From: Sesamum alatum
Lineage: Eukaryota > Streptophyta > Magnoliopsida > Lamiales > Pedaliaceae
Assembly (NCBI GenBank): GCA_034509735.1
Contig: JACGWO010000005.1
Span: 38,160,479-38,224,478, forward strand
Direction: 5' to 3'
DNA length: 64,000 nt
Notes under the pieces: generated by a model
What the model was told of the DNA's origin: nothing
Database searches by the model: none
Seen by the model: the letters and a program-made list of their open reading frames with translations, nothing else
Shown: piece by piece, positions 45,801 to 57,200 of the stretch
Numbering within the stretch: position 1 is the first letter of the stretch
Layout: every line of letters begins with the position of its first letter
Program-made: the position numbers and the translations under genes

Positions 45801-47309
45801 ACATGTCCCCGAGAAGCAAAGGGGGAGGATAGGCGCCATGCGTGCAACATAGCGGAGACGTTGTCAAGTGAGCGGCGGCTCCCAGTGAAAAAGGCAACCA
45901 AAATAGTCCCAGACCGCGCAGATCAAGTGCCCACGCAAGAAGACATGTGAAATAGTTTTGCTCGCGTACAACACAAGCATTTAGGGACAATTTGGAGGCC
46001 TTTGTCCCGAAGGCACTCGTCGACCGGGACAAAATTATGCAGCAGTCGCCAGGTGAAAATCGAAGCCGATGGAGGGATTGTTCGGTGCCAAATATCCCGA
46101 AGTAACGGTCGTCTGACCCCTTGCGAGCGAACTAAGTCCCAGGCGGACCGTAGGGAAAACAGACCATTAGTGTGGCCCTTCCAGCAAGCTCTGTCGCCCG
46201 AGCCACTGTCAAAGGGGTTAGCCAGGACCAGCTGCAAAACAGTAGCAGGGAGAAGACGGCTAAGCTTTTCACAGTCCCAGTCGAACCCAGACCAATAATA
46301 GCGGATAGGTCCATGAGAGTCAAAGGACGAACCAATCGAGGGTTCTATTAACACTTGGGCCACCTTCAACCTCCGCCAAGAGTGAGAGCTATTCGAGTAC
46401 GCTGGGGAAGACACGACACAAGATCATTTACAATATTTGGCCACCAAGAAACTAGACCACAACGAGTCTTCCATTCGAAAGCGCCACCACAATTTCATAC
46501 CGAACGCCTCAACCACGTCATGCAGCCCTCGGACCCCAAGTCTGCCTTCCTCCACCGGATAACAAACACGGTGCCAAGAGGACCAATGTAGTTTCTTATA
46601 CGTGCCAGACGAACCCCAAAAGAACTTGTTGAACATACGATCGATGCGCGTCAGCACACCCTTCGGCGGCTTAAAGACGGCAATGAGATGTAGAGGTATA
46701 GCCGCTAAGACCGACTTAATGAGCTGAAGGCGGCCGTCGTACGAGAGAAGCTTCTTCTCCTAACCACCAATTTTTGCGGCAAGCGACTCGATCAGGGGGT
46801 CAAAATACTATAACTTCCTCCTGCCCACAAACATTAGTGCTCTAAGATATTTGAAAGGTAAGGACCGCAGCGAAAAACCCGTTAAGCGTTTGACGCGCTG
46901 CTTAACCAAAATGGGGGCCTGTGGAGCTACAACAAAGGAGCTTTTCTGCAAATTAATTCGTTGGCCTGAGGTAGATTCATACATCCTTATAAAGTCCATG
47001 ATCGAGCGGAGGGAGGACTCTTTGCATTAGTGAAAATCAACACGTCGTCGGCATAGGCCAAGTGAGATACACCGTGGCTGCCCCGAAAAGCCATCCCGTG
47101 GTCTAGTGTCATCAGTTGGTTGAGGCTTCGAGAGAGATATTCTGAGGCGAGGATAAATAGGGACGGCGAGAGGGGGTCTCCCTACCGAAGGCCCCTTGTT
47201 AACTTGAAGAAGCCACACAGTGAACCATTGATCAAAACGGAGAACCAAGAGTTATTGGTGCAATTTTGGACGAGGCGCACCCAGTGGTCGGGAAAACCCA
47301 GTGGTATAA
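42887..47309 (-). pseudogene. LINE ORF2 remnant: reverse transcriptase, zf-RVT, RNase H
   Basis: In order on the minus strand: a reverse transcriptase fragment with LINGSLCGFFKLTRGLRQGD and HLAYADDVLIF (the YADD catalytic motif, about 47045-47260); downstream RT text GFSLRSLPFKYLRALMF and MLTRIDRMFNKFFWG; a zinc-finger-RVT part LRDIWHRTIPPSASIFTWRL (about 46080); the start of RNase H WKLNCDGASKGNLGPAGAGG (about 45487-45560); then, beyond the LTR insertion, its remainder NTYAELYAVVHGLYLVRETG, a VVEIDALSVLQII block and LREGNQPADHLANMACL (42900-43215). Stops and frame changes split the reading frame, so it is inactive. RNase H domains of this type are known in plant L1 elements. Confidence 0.85.
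43243..45477. mobile_element. Solo LTR (2,235 bp), probably Copia-type, nested in the LINE
   Basis: Starts TGTTAGAATAGG and ends GTCCTTCA (TG...CA), with a perfect 5-bp target duplication GATGC at 43238-43242 and 45478-45482. Removing it and one GATGC rejoins the LINE RNase H frame exactly. No internal domain, primer-binding site or second LTR is visible, so it is an LTR-LTR recombination product rather than a full element. A TATA-rich stretch (about 44893-44912) and a transcribed-looking pyrimidine/purine-rich leader (about 44940-45060) fit a U3-R layout. Small open frames inside are not conserved genes. Orientation is uncertain. Confidence 0.85.
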
Positions 47310-48754
47310 AAATTAATAAGTATTTTGATTGATGAGGAATACAAATAAAATTAGGGCAAAAAGTAAGTTTCACTTTCCCAGGAAAAATATTCAAACGTCC
47401 ATAAAATATTAGGGAGACGTGGTATTACCAAATTGTCCCTTGGCAAGCAAATTAAAATATGAACAGGACAGTGATATCATCCTTCTAATCGTAAATAAAA
47501 ACATTAATACGCACGCATAAATTAATACCACATCAGTCATCAACGAATTAATAAGGAAGTTAATTGTTGTATTTTTTATTTCAGTTAGTATATATACGTT
47601 ACGTGTACAAAGATGACCATTTATTTTGAACTGTTTTAAAATAAAATTCAATAGGTTAAAATCACAACCATTCACGTCATAAAATAATTTTAAATACAAC
47701 ATATATATTAGTTTATATATAATTGAAGTGAAGTGAAAAGAATGGAAATGATTGCAATGAGAGGGAACATCGGCAAAAAGAGGGCGGGCGGCGCTGCCTA
47801 TGTTGCTCTTTAGGACCGCAGCTGAAGACCAAAGCCAAAATTTTGTAGGTGAGCTTCAAATACACTAAGCCTTGTCCGATATTGAAAAAAGTAGTTCGCA
47901 CACCTCTACGAAAATAGTACCTCTCTCTGTCTCTTGTCAATAATTATAGGGATTTTTATATTTACACCCCTAATTTAATGGTTTATTGATATAACTTATT
48001 TAAATTTTTTATGTAATTGCAGAAATCAATGAAAATAGCTAAAAAATAAGAGTATTTTGGTAATGTTGTACAGATATTTTGGGGAGGGGGTGTAATTTTT
48101 CAAAAAGTAGAAATGGTTTGTGTAAATTATATTAACGTTTATAGTAAGTGTATGTATAATTATTCAAAAGATAAATATATAATTTATATAAATAAACTAT
48201 AGGTCAGGAAATGTAAATGTAATCATCCCTGAATTATATGAATTTTTTTTTATCCATATATACTAAAATTTAACAAAAATATTGCCCCGAACCCATTGTG
48301 GCCGGGACAAGTTCGTGTTTGAGGGTGTTAATTTTATGGATCCAGTTGATTTCGGGACGCGATTTTAATTTTATCTAAAACTCACCTTAGATAATATTTC
48401 TAAATATATTTAAATTATTTGTCTTTTTTATTATTTATTATATGTATTTATAAAATAAATTATATTTTTTAATGTAATAATAGTTTATTTAATACTTATA
48501 ATCAATTATCTTAATTTCTTTAAATAATACATATTACTTTCTTGAAGAAAAATACAAATTTAACTCAATTTTCCGGGCTAGCCCGCAGGACCTCGAGTCA
48601 GGGTGGATTGGGGACAGATTTGGTACGAGACAAGTCAGGTTTAGGGTTAGCAAAAAAACTTGCGATCTAACTATAATTTTTTTTTTTTTTTTGAGAACCC
48701 AATCTAACTATAATTAAGTAGACGAACATTAAGTTCTACCAAGCTCAACTCAAA

Positions 48755-48933
48755 CTCCCTTGTATTTTAAAAAATAGAGCAAAAAACTCCCTAAAAATGG
48801 AGCAAACAACCCCCATGTGAGGGGGTTGTTTGCTCCTTTTTTTGCTATATTTTGAATAACACAGGGGGATAAATTGTTAGTTATTTTTCCACAGGAAGGT
48901 AATTGCTCTTTTTGATTAACACATGAGGGCAAA
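48755..48933. repeat. Family E repeat, copy 4
   Basis: Has AACTCCCTTGTATTTT, GAGCAAACAACCCCC with its inverted copy GGGGGTTGTTTGCTC immediately after, and GGTAATTGCTCTTTTT, the block style of the other family E copies. Confidence 0.5.
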
Positions 48934-50093
48934 TTACATTTAACACAAATAAGATGTCTTATATCTATATTCTTAAAGAGTACGCAATGAAAAATTTCTA
49001 ACAATTCAAATTAGTTAAATTATCATACCATCTCTCAAATTTTTAGTAATCTCATCTCAAAACTTTAAGTCTAAAATATGTGAATTAATTTTTTTTCTTT
49101 CGTAAGGCAACCAAAAACTTTTTAAAATTATAAAAATAAAATCTTAAACGTGTTGGACACGCCAATTGGTATGTCTGACACCACAGTTTTTTTTTCTTTT
49201 TTTTTTTGATACTTTCGAACACAAATACCATATTCAACACGTATTCGAAATGTGTTCGTATTCAATACATGCCCGATACGGTACTGGATAATTTTTTTGA
49301 AAATATTGGTAGATTATAGATTGTGGATGAGATCAACTACACTAATTATTGATGAAAATATCATGCTGATCTATAAATAGCAACTATCTAGATAGTCTAG
49401 TAATCAGAAGTGCGATTTTAGTTTCCTGGAATGGGAATCGTTGATTCTCCTTCCGAACACGCCAAACACATCCAGCCGCACTTTCCTTTCCTTCCCACAG
49501 TAGGTTTATGTATTTAGCCCAGAAATTGTTTTTTTCTTTTTTTTTTCCAAATAAATATATATATGGCGTGAGGAAGAGACACGTGTTCCCGGGTCGGGCA
49601 GCCTTTGTTGCTAAGAAAACCCATTGGCCAACCCAATAAAGTTAAAATCAGAGTGAAACTTACACTTGTTCTCTTCAAAGTCATCTTGAAAGTGAAACAA
49701 TCATTTAAAATTACCAATATCTCCCCCATTTTGCACTTCCTTTCCTTAATCACATTTCATATATGTTAATTAGTTAGTGTTTATATAATATTAATCATTA
49801 TATTATATTTAAAGTTAGTGGCATTAGTGGATCATTACCACCATCAAATTTACATTTTTCTTCTTTAATATTATTTTTCAAATATATACATATACAAATG
49901 AGAACAGACTCCCGTCACTCGTTTTATATGATCAACTAGTACATTAATTTCTTATAAAATCAAGTGATTTGGAACTTGATCGATGCCTTACTGTGCAAGA
50001 TATTGTCCGGTCTGATTTTGTATGAGCCCCACTCGAAAATGCAGTTTGCTAGGGCAAAGAGACAGTCAGGCTTATAAGGTATACAAATTCGTC

Positions 50094-50434
50094 GGGTAAA
50101 ATATTTTTTTGGTCCCATAAACTTAGATAGGTGGCTGTTTTAGTCTCATAAAATACGTTTTCAATTTTTTTGCCCAAAAAATCATGTGCAACTTAGGTAG
50201 GTGGTTGTTTTAGTCCCATAAAATACGTTTTTCTGTTTTTTTGGTCCCAAATGTAGGTGGTTGTTTTAGTCCCATAAAACACGTTTTTCAGTTTTTTTGA
50301 TTCCAAATGTCATGTGTTGGGACCAAAAAAATTGAAAAACATATTTTATGGAACTAAAACAGCCACCTACCTAAATTGTGGTATCAAAACAAATAATGCT
50401 CTAGTCTTACGAGACCAAAAAAATATTTTGCCCC
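50094..50434. repeat. Foldback element, family D copy 2 with internal tandem units
   Basis: The left GGGTAAAATATTTTTTTGGT and right ACCAAAAAAATATTTTGCCC ends are inverted. Inside, a unit containing GGTGGTTGTTTTAGTCCCAT and AAAATACGTTTTTC repeats about three times in the left half, with one inverted counterpart on the right (AACTAAAACAGCCACCTACC). Confidence 0.7.
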
Positions 50435-50904
50435 AAATTCATCGTATACTGTTAATTTGGGCGCTAGCTTACCTACAATATTAATGAGTATAAGAATTCT
50501 TGTTTCTACATTCTTTTTTCTTGGGGTCAAAGTATTAACATCAAACTTAGAATTTGCAACCATGTAACAAAAGATGTTCTTCAATTGCAATTTGGGGAGC
50601 AACAGAACTCTGAATTTGAACCAAGATTTCAAAATTACCAAACAAAAAAGAAAACGTGAATTAGAAAACTAAGTTAATTACCAGAAGAGTTGAAAGTAAA
50701 CAAAGTTGAAAAAAAAGAAAGTAAAGAAAGTGAATGGGCCACCTACTTTAAGAAAGCACCACATTCCCACATTACATGCAACATTTCAATTATTACTCAT
50801 AACTATATATTAAAATTTAATCATTAAAAGTTTGCATGCAGCCCAAGAGTACTTCTCTCGAACCTCAAAGTACAACCCCATTTGTCTTCTTCCTTGTTTG
50901 GGGG

Positions 50905-50920
50905 CCTTTAAATACCACCC
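50905..50920 (+). promoter_or_regulatory. Core promoter string shared with the DUF761 paralogue
   Basis: CCTTTAAATACCACCC, with TATA-like TTTAAATA, lies 98-113 nt before the ATG at 51018 and is identical to the string upstream of the paralogue (36781-36796, minus strand). Confidence 0.65.
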
Positions 50921-51017
50921 TCATGAGTCATGTCCCCCCATGAAATCAACAATCTTCTATCAAGATTTTCTCATAAGCTGAAAAGCTCTCCCCCCACAAC
51001 CAAACACTCCCCTAAAA

Positions 51018-51590
51018 ATGGAGCAGAACTTGCCCGTTATAGCCAAGAAGTTCTGGAACATAGTCAAGGTAGTGTATTTCATGTTGAGGAAAGGTATTTC
51101 AAAGGCCAAACTCTTAGCTGATCTCAACATAGCCATGAAGCGCGGCAAGATCGCCGGAAAATCAGCCATGCACAACCTCATGTTCCACCACCAGGCCGCC
51201 GCCGCTGCTGCTTCCTCCGCCGACGTCGACCCCCAGCTCGCCTACCCCGTCCCACTAAACGAATACGAGTTCAGCTGCAGCAACAGCCCGGCGACTCACC
51301 GTAACTTCCACCTCCCCTTCCACCTGAACAAGCGCAAACGCTCCCACGCCCCGCAGCAGCCCGTGGACGGTGACTTGTTGGCGGCGGCACTGGAGGTGGT
51401 GAACAGCGCCGCGGCGTCGCCGGCGCTTCCGGGGTTCGGGCGGACGCCGATGGTGAGGCAGCTGAGGATAACGGACTCGCCGTTCCCGTTGAGGGATGTT
51501 GAAGAAGACAGCCATGTGGATGAGGCGGCTGAGAAGTTCATCAAGAAGTTCTACAGGGATTTGAGGCAGCAAAATGCAGTGGCTTCTTGA
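51018..51590 (+). CDS. DUF761 (cotton-fibre-expressed-type) protein, paralogue 2
   Basis: Intronless 190-residue protein with ATG in AAAAATGGAGC. It matches the gene at 36085-36642 over its whole length: MEQNLPVIAKKFWNIVKVVY at the start, KRGKIAGKSAMHNL, LNEYEFSCSNSPA, FHLPFHLNKRKR, the AAASPALPGFGRTPMVRQLR block and the DUF761 end VDEAAEKFIKKFYRDLRQQN. The differences lie mainly in the His/Ala-rich linker (about residues 55-75) and the segment after NKRK. The role of the family is poorly known; no catalytic motifs are visible. The pair most likely arose by duplication with inversion. The conserved blocks suggest both copies are functional. Confidence 0.85.
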   Translation: MEQNLPVIAKKFWNIVKVVYFMLRKGISKAKLLADLNIAMKRGKIAGKSAMHNLMFHHQAAAAAASSADVDPQLAYPVPLNEYEFSCSNSPATHRNFHLPFHLNKRKRSHAPQQPVDGDLLAAALEVVNSAAASPALPGFGRTPMVRQLRITDSPFPLRDVEEDSHVDEAAEKFIKKFYRDLRQQNAVAS

Positions 51591-54265
51591 ATTTTCTTTT
51601 TCTTTAAAAAAAAAAAAAGAAAAAAAATTGTGGAAGTGTATTGTGTTTTGTGATTATAATTTTGTATTTTACTATATACGAAAAAAAATAAATTTAAAGG
51701 AAATACATTATAGAAATTAAAGGTGTAGTGTGCATTCCGTATATAAATGGAAGTGTGGAAGTCTTTTTACAAGGATTTCTCCCTGGCATAATTAAGTTTA
51801 TTTCTTTGTTTATAATTTCTAGTTATTTTTATGTTTTATTTTATAGTTTACATAATATAAATAAATGCTTCGGCATAAAAATTTACACTATTTATACATT
51901 TTAAAAAAAATATGTTATACGTGGATTATGCATATATTAAATAAAGTATATATATTATACAACGTCATTTTACAATATAATATCTTAATTCACTATTGAA
52001 CACACCCAAAATTATCTTTGTCCCGGTATTTATAAAATACACAATTTGGTATATTTTAATTTATTTTACAGTAATATAAAATTAAATATATTAAAAATTC
52101 CAAAAAAAAAATGTACGACTATCTTTCATCTTTCTCTCTGTATTTAATTTGTAGAATAAAAAACAATTAAAAAGACAAGAAAACAAGGTTGTACATTTTC
52201 CAGAGATGAATTTTATTCTCTGAAAATTGTATATATAGTATAGGTCTAGTCTTAATATTATACACCATTGTAAGATTAATTAAGGATAAAATATGTTTGT
52301 AGTTTACATGGAGATGGCAATTTGGGTTAGAATCCATAGGTCCAACTCAACTCGACTAGTTTTAGATTGAGTTGGGTTTAACATGTTTTACGATGAATTT
52401 AAATGAGTATAATTAATTAAAATTTATTATATCATGGGTCTTACATTGATTCGTAATGAATCTTATGTTGAATAGTATGGGGGTCATAAATTGGTCGAAT
52501 CATGGTTTAATTGTGTGAATTCATTATTGATTTAGTTGTATTATATATTAGAGATAATTACACCCTCGTTTCTATGAGGTTTTGTGTAGTTATCGGTAGA
52601 TCTTCTGTGATTTGAAAAATTATATTTAGTATTTTAAGATTTACTTCTATTTAATAAATATCGAATTTGTTGATATTAGCAAAAACACTAAATGAAATAC
52701 AATGTGAATTGTTTGACTTGCAATAAGTCAGTAACAAGTCAATCGAGAGTGAGTATCTATTTTCATTAAGTGTTTTTGTTAATATCAATAAATTTGGTGA
52801 ATTTTGACTAACGAATGAACCTATTTGTTAGACGGAAACAAACCTCATGGGAGGGAGGTTGTAATTATCCCTATATATTACTAATAACTTGTATCATATT
52901 TTCTAATGTTTTTCACTTGAAATAAATTTACCGAAACATTTTAATATGTTTTAGTTGAAATTAATTAAATTTTATTAAGTTGGTAATAGGTTATAGACAG
53001 GTCCAACTCATAGTTTAATTGTTTAAATAATTAAATTCATTGTTAATAGTTGTACTACATAGTAACTACTTTCTCTAACTTTTTGCATTCTTTATGATAA
53101 ATAAATTTCAGAAACATAATTAGTAAATTAGTATTTTTCAAATTAACAAGAAGCGAATGGAAAGTGAAGGATTTTATAAGATAGTCAGAACTTACAATTC
53201 TTGTGTGATCATATAAAAGTCTTTTCTTGTTATTTTCTGAATCAATCGATAAAGTACTATTATATTATGAATTTCAATTAACATATCAAGTATGAACTAA
53301 CAACATCCACAACTAATATACACAAATAACTATTATTATTATAATTAAAAATGAAAAATTCAATTTTACAAATAAATATAAAAAAAAATTGATTGCACAA
53401 CTATTCATTTCATGATTTGTTTTAAGAAATGTGGTATTTCATATATGTTAAGAGCTTTTTATTTTATAATTTCACAAATGAATATTTAATATACATGGTT
53501 AGTTTTCAAAAAATAATGTATAATACAAGTTTAATCGTTTCTATTATAAATTGCAGTAAAGATATTATCATTTTATTATTATCTGAAATTTTAAACTTTT
53601 TGGATATTAAATATAAACCCACTCAATCAGCCCAACACACCTATAGTCCAAACCATTTTAAACCCAACCCAACTCGTCCATTTATCACCCCTGCACCATA
53701 ATTTATATTTTTAGTCCCGTAACTTAAATTATTTAACATTTTCATCTTTTTAACTTTCTATACTATCATTTTAGCCATACATCTTTTTATTTTCCGCAAT
53801 TTCAGCCATTCTTCCCTGAAATTCATCATTCTCGCTTGTGGAAGTGAACTTCGACAAAAAACTAAAAAGACTGAAATCACAAAAATTAAAAATAATGTAG
53901 GACAAAAATACTATCCTAAAAAATTCAAGAACGAAAACGTAAATAACCTAAATTACGGCCGCAAAAGATAACATTTAATCCTTGTCTATGCTGAAGCATA
54001 AAAGCATATTATTCTGAGCCTATTTCTCAGTTAAATCAAGATTGATATTTGGTACTACTTAATGGGGATAGATTTAAGTAGCAAACGTTGTTCAGCATTG
54101 ATCAAGAACCCAACTGTTGACAACAAAATGCAGATACTACGGACAACATTGTTCCTGGAGCTGGAATATAAGCAAAAACATACTAGTTTTGGTGCGACAA
54201 ACATTGAACAAAACGAACGTTAATTCTCCGGTACGTTGGCCATTCAGGTAGTATCGACCACAAAA
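51591..54265. other. Intergenic, downstream of DUF761 and of the HB15-like gene
   Basis: Convergent 3' flanks of two genes in AT-rich DNA with one foldback element (52551-52871). No coding region seen. The frame at 53429-53701 is AT-driven and motif-free. Confidence 0.5.
52551..52871. repeat. Foldback element, family B copy 2
   Basis: The ends GAGATAATTACACCCTC and GAGGTTGTAATTATCCC are inverted. It shares TTTTTGTTAATATCAATAAA, TGAATTTTGACTAACGAATG and TTGTTAGACGGAAACAAAC with the copies in the dioxygenase-like intron and near 62.5 kb. Confidence 0.7.
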
Positions 54266-57200
54266 CTAAACAAACGACCAGTTGACGAACATGAAGCAGA
54301 TGCAATGAGCGTTGTCGTCTTCGTTCATGACTTTCCAAGCTTCTGCTCTCTCAAATGAGACTGGCCTGCCCATGCTCGACAGACAGATCCCGCCTTGAAG
54401 CGATCCAAAACCCTGTACATACAAGTTATTAACATGGAAAAGATCAAGAACGAACTTCTATTTTTGTAACTTGGTACCATTTAAGGTTAATGATTATAGT
54501 CGAGATTTATCTTAATATTTTGTTAGAGTTATTACAGCAGATATTCTGATAACTGTCTGAACTGAAAATACTTGTGTTGATTGACTGACCTGATGCATTA
54601 TCTGTGGAAACTCGGAGCAGAGGTTTTTGCGTCCATGGTCGTCGAATATCTTTTCCAGAGAGATATCTTGAAGCGCAACGAGGGTTGTCTCAAGCATGTC
54701 AAGACCAGCCTGGTTTGCAAACGTGAAAACCGGCAACGCCTGCATAGCATACAAGTCCCGTTTCGTGTCAGATCAAGTAACCATGGTTGAAAAAGATGTG
54801 GTCGAGCAACGTTACAATGAACGAAACGGTAACCAACAAATTAACCCATTTAAGCTGAAAAGCAGTAACAGCAGAGATAAAACTACAAGAACTCGCTGGA
54901 AATTTGCGAGGTTAGCTCAAGCTTCTTGATTATTTAGCTCGTGTTTACGTGCAACAGGAAAGAAAATGTGGATAGTTACCTTCATCGAGCAGCACATAAT
55001 GGCATCCGAGTGATGCCATAGAGCTTTAAGGATGGATTCACTCCCTTCGCCACCGTTAGATTTGAGAAACTCGACGCCCATATAGCTCCTACAACAATAG
55101 GGAACAAGAACTTTCTTTAGCTAGAGTAAGAGCACATATTGGTCAAGTTGCATCCTGTAATTACACTAACGCTCAGGGGGAGACGTTCATATGAAGTACC
55201 TATAACTTCGGCAGATCCAACGAGCGAGGGTATGCGCTTCAGGAGTTCCAAGCGGTGATCGAAGACCAGCATGAGGACCAAGGTTAGACGGTGAGAGAGC
55301 TAACGCGACCCTTTGAACTGACGAAATAATGCTACGAACATATTGTCGGGCCATGGATGCTACGTTATCTTGCATGTGGCTTTCAAAAGCAAACTGAAAT
55401 GCTATTGTCATGACAGACCTTGAAGTGCCACCCGTACTGGAAAGATCGTTCGACGGTTTATTGCCCGCTGTCCCGGTTTCAAGGGCAGACGCAAGGTCCA
55501 GGGTTCGATTTGGAGTCGAAGCTTCCTACATAACGTTGCAGCTAAATCAGGAAATACAAGTCCAAAGAAATAGGTCCTAAGGGGATTCAAGGATTTCGAA
55601 CAGGAACCAAAACCATACAATGATTAATCTATTAATAATAAATAGCAATACGCAGTTTTGTACAAGTTGTAAAACACAAGAATAAAAACGGGGCAAAAGC
55701 TGCATATAAAGACTAACTAACCTTGCCAGAATCGAGAGGAATGATGCGAAAACCAGAGGGCAGAAGAGGAGCGTCGTCCGTAAAAGAGGCATCAATAGGG
55801 GCAAATATGAGTTCTGCGCATGTGCCGACTGCATGTTCATCCATTCCACTACACAGCTGCCAAAATCCAAGAGCCGAGCACCATAAGAGGACGAGGACGG
55901 CGTAAAACAGCAAAATATCATCAATACTACTTGAGAATTTTCCGCATCAGAGCAAAACATTTTTACTTTTCAATCAAGAAAGATAACAAAAGTTACCTGC
56001 AAGAGTAACACATCCCTTGGTATCATTGCGTCCTCGGGAGAATGGGCAACGCCTTCGAGCTTAATTACCTCCAACAGCTATTAATAATCAGAGAATCCAT
56101 AATATTTGTGTCAAAAAAACAAGAAAAAGAGCTCATACCGTATTGAGCTCCCAAAATTTTATCTTACATGAAAATTCAAATAGATGAATAAATTGAGTTA
56201 AGAAGCATATATCTATATACACTTGCCTCTTCGTGCTCGACTGTCTGAGCCAACGGGAGTATAACTTGACACCCAAAATTACCAACTCGGGGGCCTAAGA
56301 AATTACACGGACCAAATTTGACAGCAGCAGCTGAGTAAGCATCAATGTTGTTGTCTGCCCACTCCGATCTGTGCTCCCGCAAGAACCTGAGTAGTATTGC
56401 CGGAGGCACGTTCTGAACTCAAGAGTGAAGAGAAATTGAATGAGAATTATAGCTAGAAGAGAAAGAGAGTAACAGCATATTTATAACCAGATACTCATTT
56501 AAACATGAAGGAAACACTGCCAAAAGTGCCAATATTAGGGGACAACGGTAGGCGTACAACACCTAATATATTTGGAATGGATTGAGTTATTAATTAAAAG
56601 CATTATAGTAAAACTTTTCTACATGACAAATCTATCTGCTCGAAAGCAACGACATGAGAATGGCTTGGCATAGGGCAAAGAGGACGTACTTAACATCATA
56701 TGTTAAACATGAAAGAACAATCACACATGAAATCCTGGGTCAAATTGGTTGGAAAAAAGGGGGCAAGTCGAGTTTGCTGACCTGTAAAAGCATAGATGCT
56801 TTGGCACACAAGATGCTATTGCATATGGAATTAAATCCACTTGTGACAGAGACGTTTAAGCCCATCAATTTGTCTGGATTTGAGTTCACAAGTATAGTAA
56901 TATCGTCCATGCCATCATTACCAAGCAACGACCAACCATCATCACTAAACCCATTAAGAGCCTCGTTGAATCCCCTGTATAATGATCAAAAAGATTTTAG
57001 GCAATCAAGAATCCTGTAGAACTGAAGGAAGATATAGTAAGAGGAGAGGTGTTGTACCGGCTCAACCGGTGGCTAAGTGCTCGTAGAGCTGCTGGTCTTC
57101 TGCCCCAGTTCGTCACACTAGACTGTGAAATGTCCTGAGCCATCTGTCTAAGTTGGCGAAGAGCCTGCATCAGGAGACAAACAATACAAAAACAGATGGA

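Larger units (their letters stand above)
42686..47309 (-). mobile_element. 5'-truncated LINE (L1-type with RNase H), interrupted by a solo LTR
   Basis: Bounded by a long target duplication, AAAATTAATAAGTATT followed by KTGATT, at 42664-42685 and 47310-47331 (one mismatch in 22). The 3' end on the minus strand closes with a short A-rich tail (CTTAAAAAAG). The 5' end cuts into the reverse transcriptase, the usual result of incomplete target-primed reverse transcription. Without the nested 2.2-kb LTR the LINE is about 2.4 kb. Confidence 0.85.
47332..51017. other. Intergenic with foldback and MITE-like repeats
   Basis: AT-rich spacer between the LINE and the DUF761 paralogue. It includes a worn GC-armed repeat at about 48290-48650 (similar in style to the hAT-like MITE at 30 kb), family E and D copies, and the DUF761 promoter at its right end. 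No gene recognised. Confidence 0.5.
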
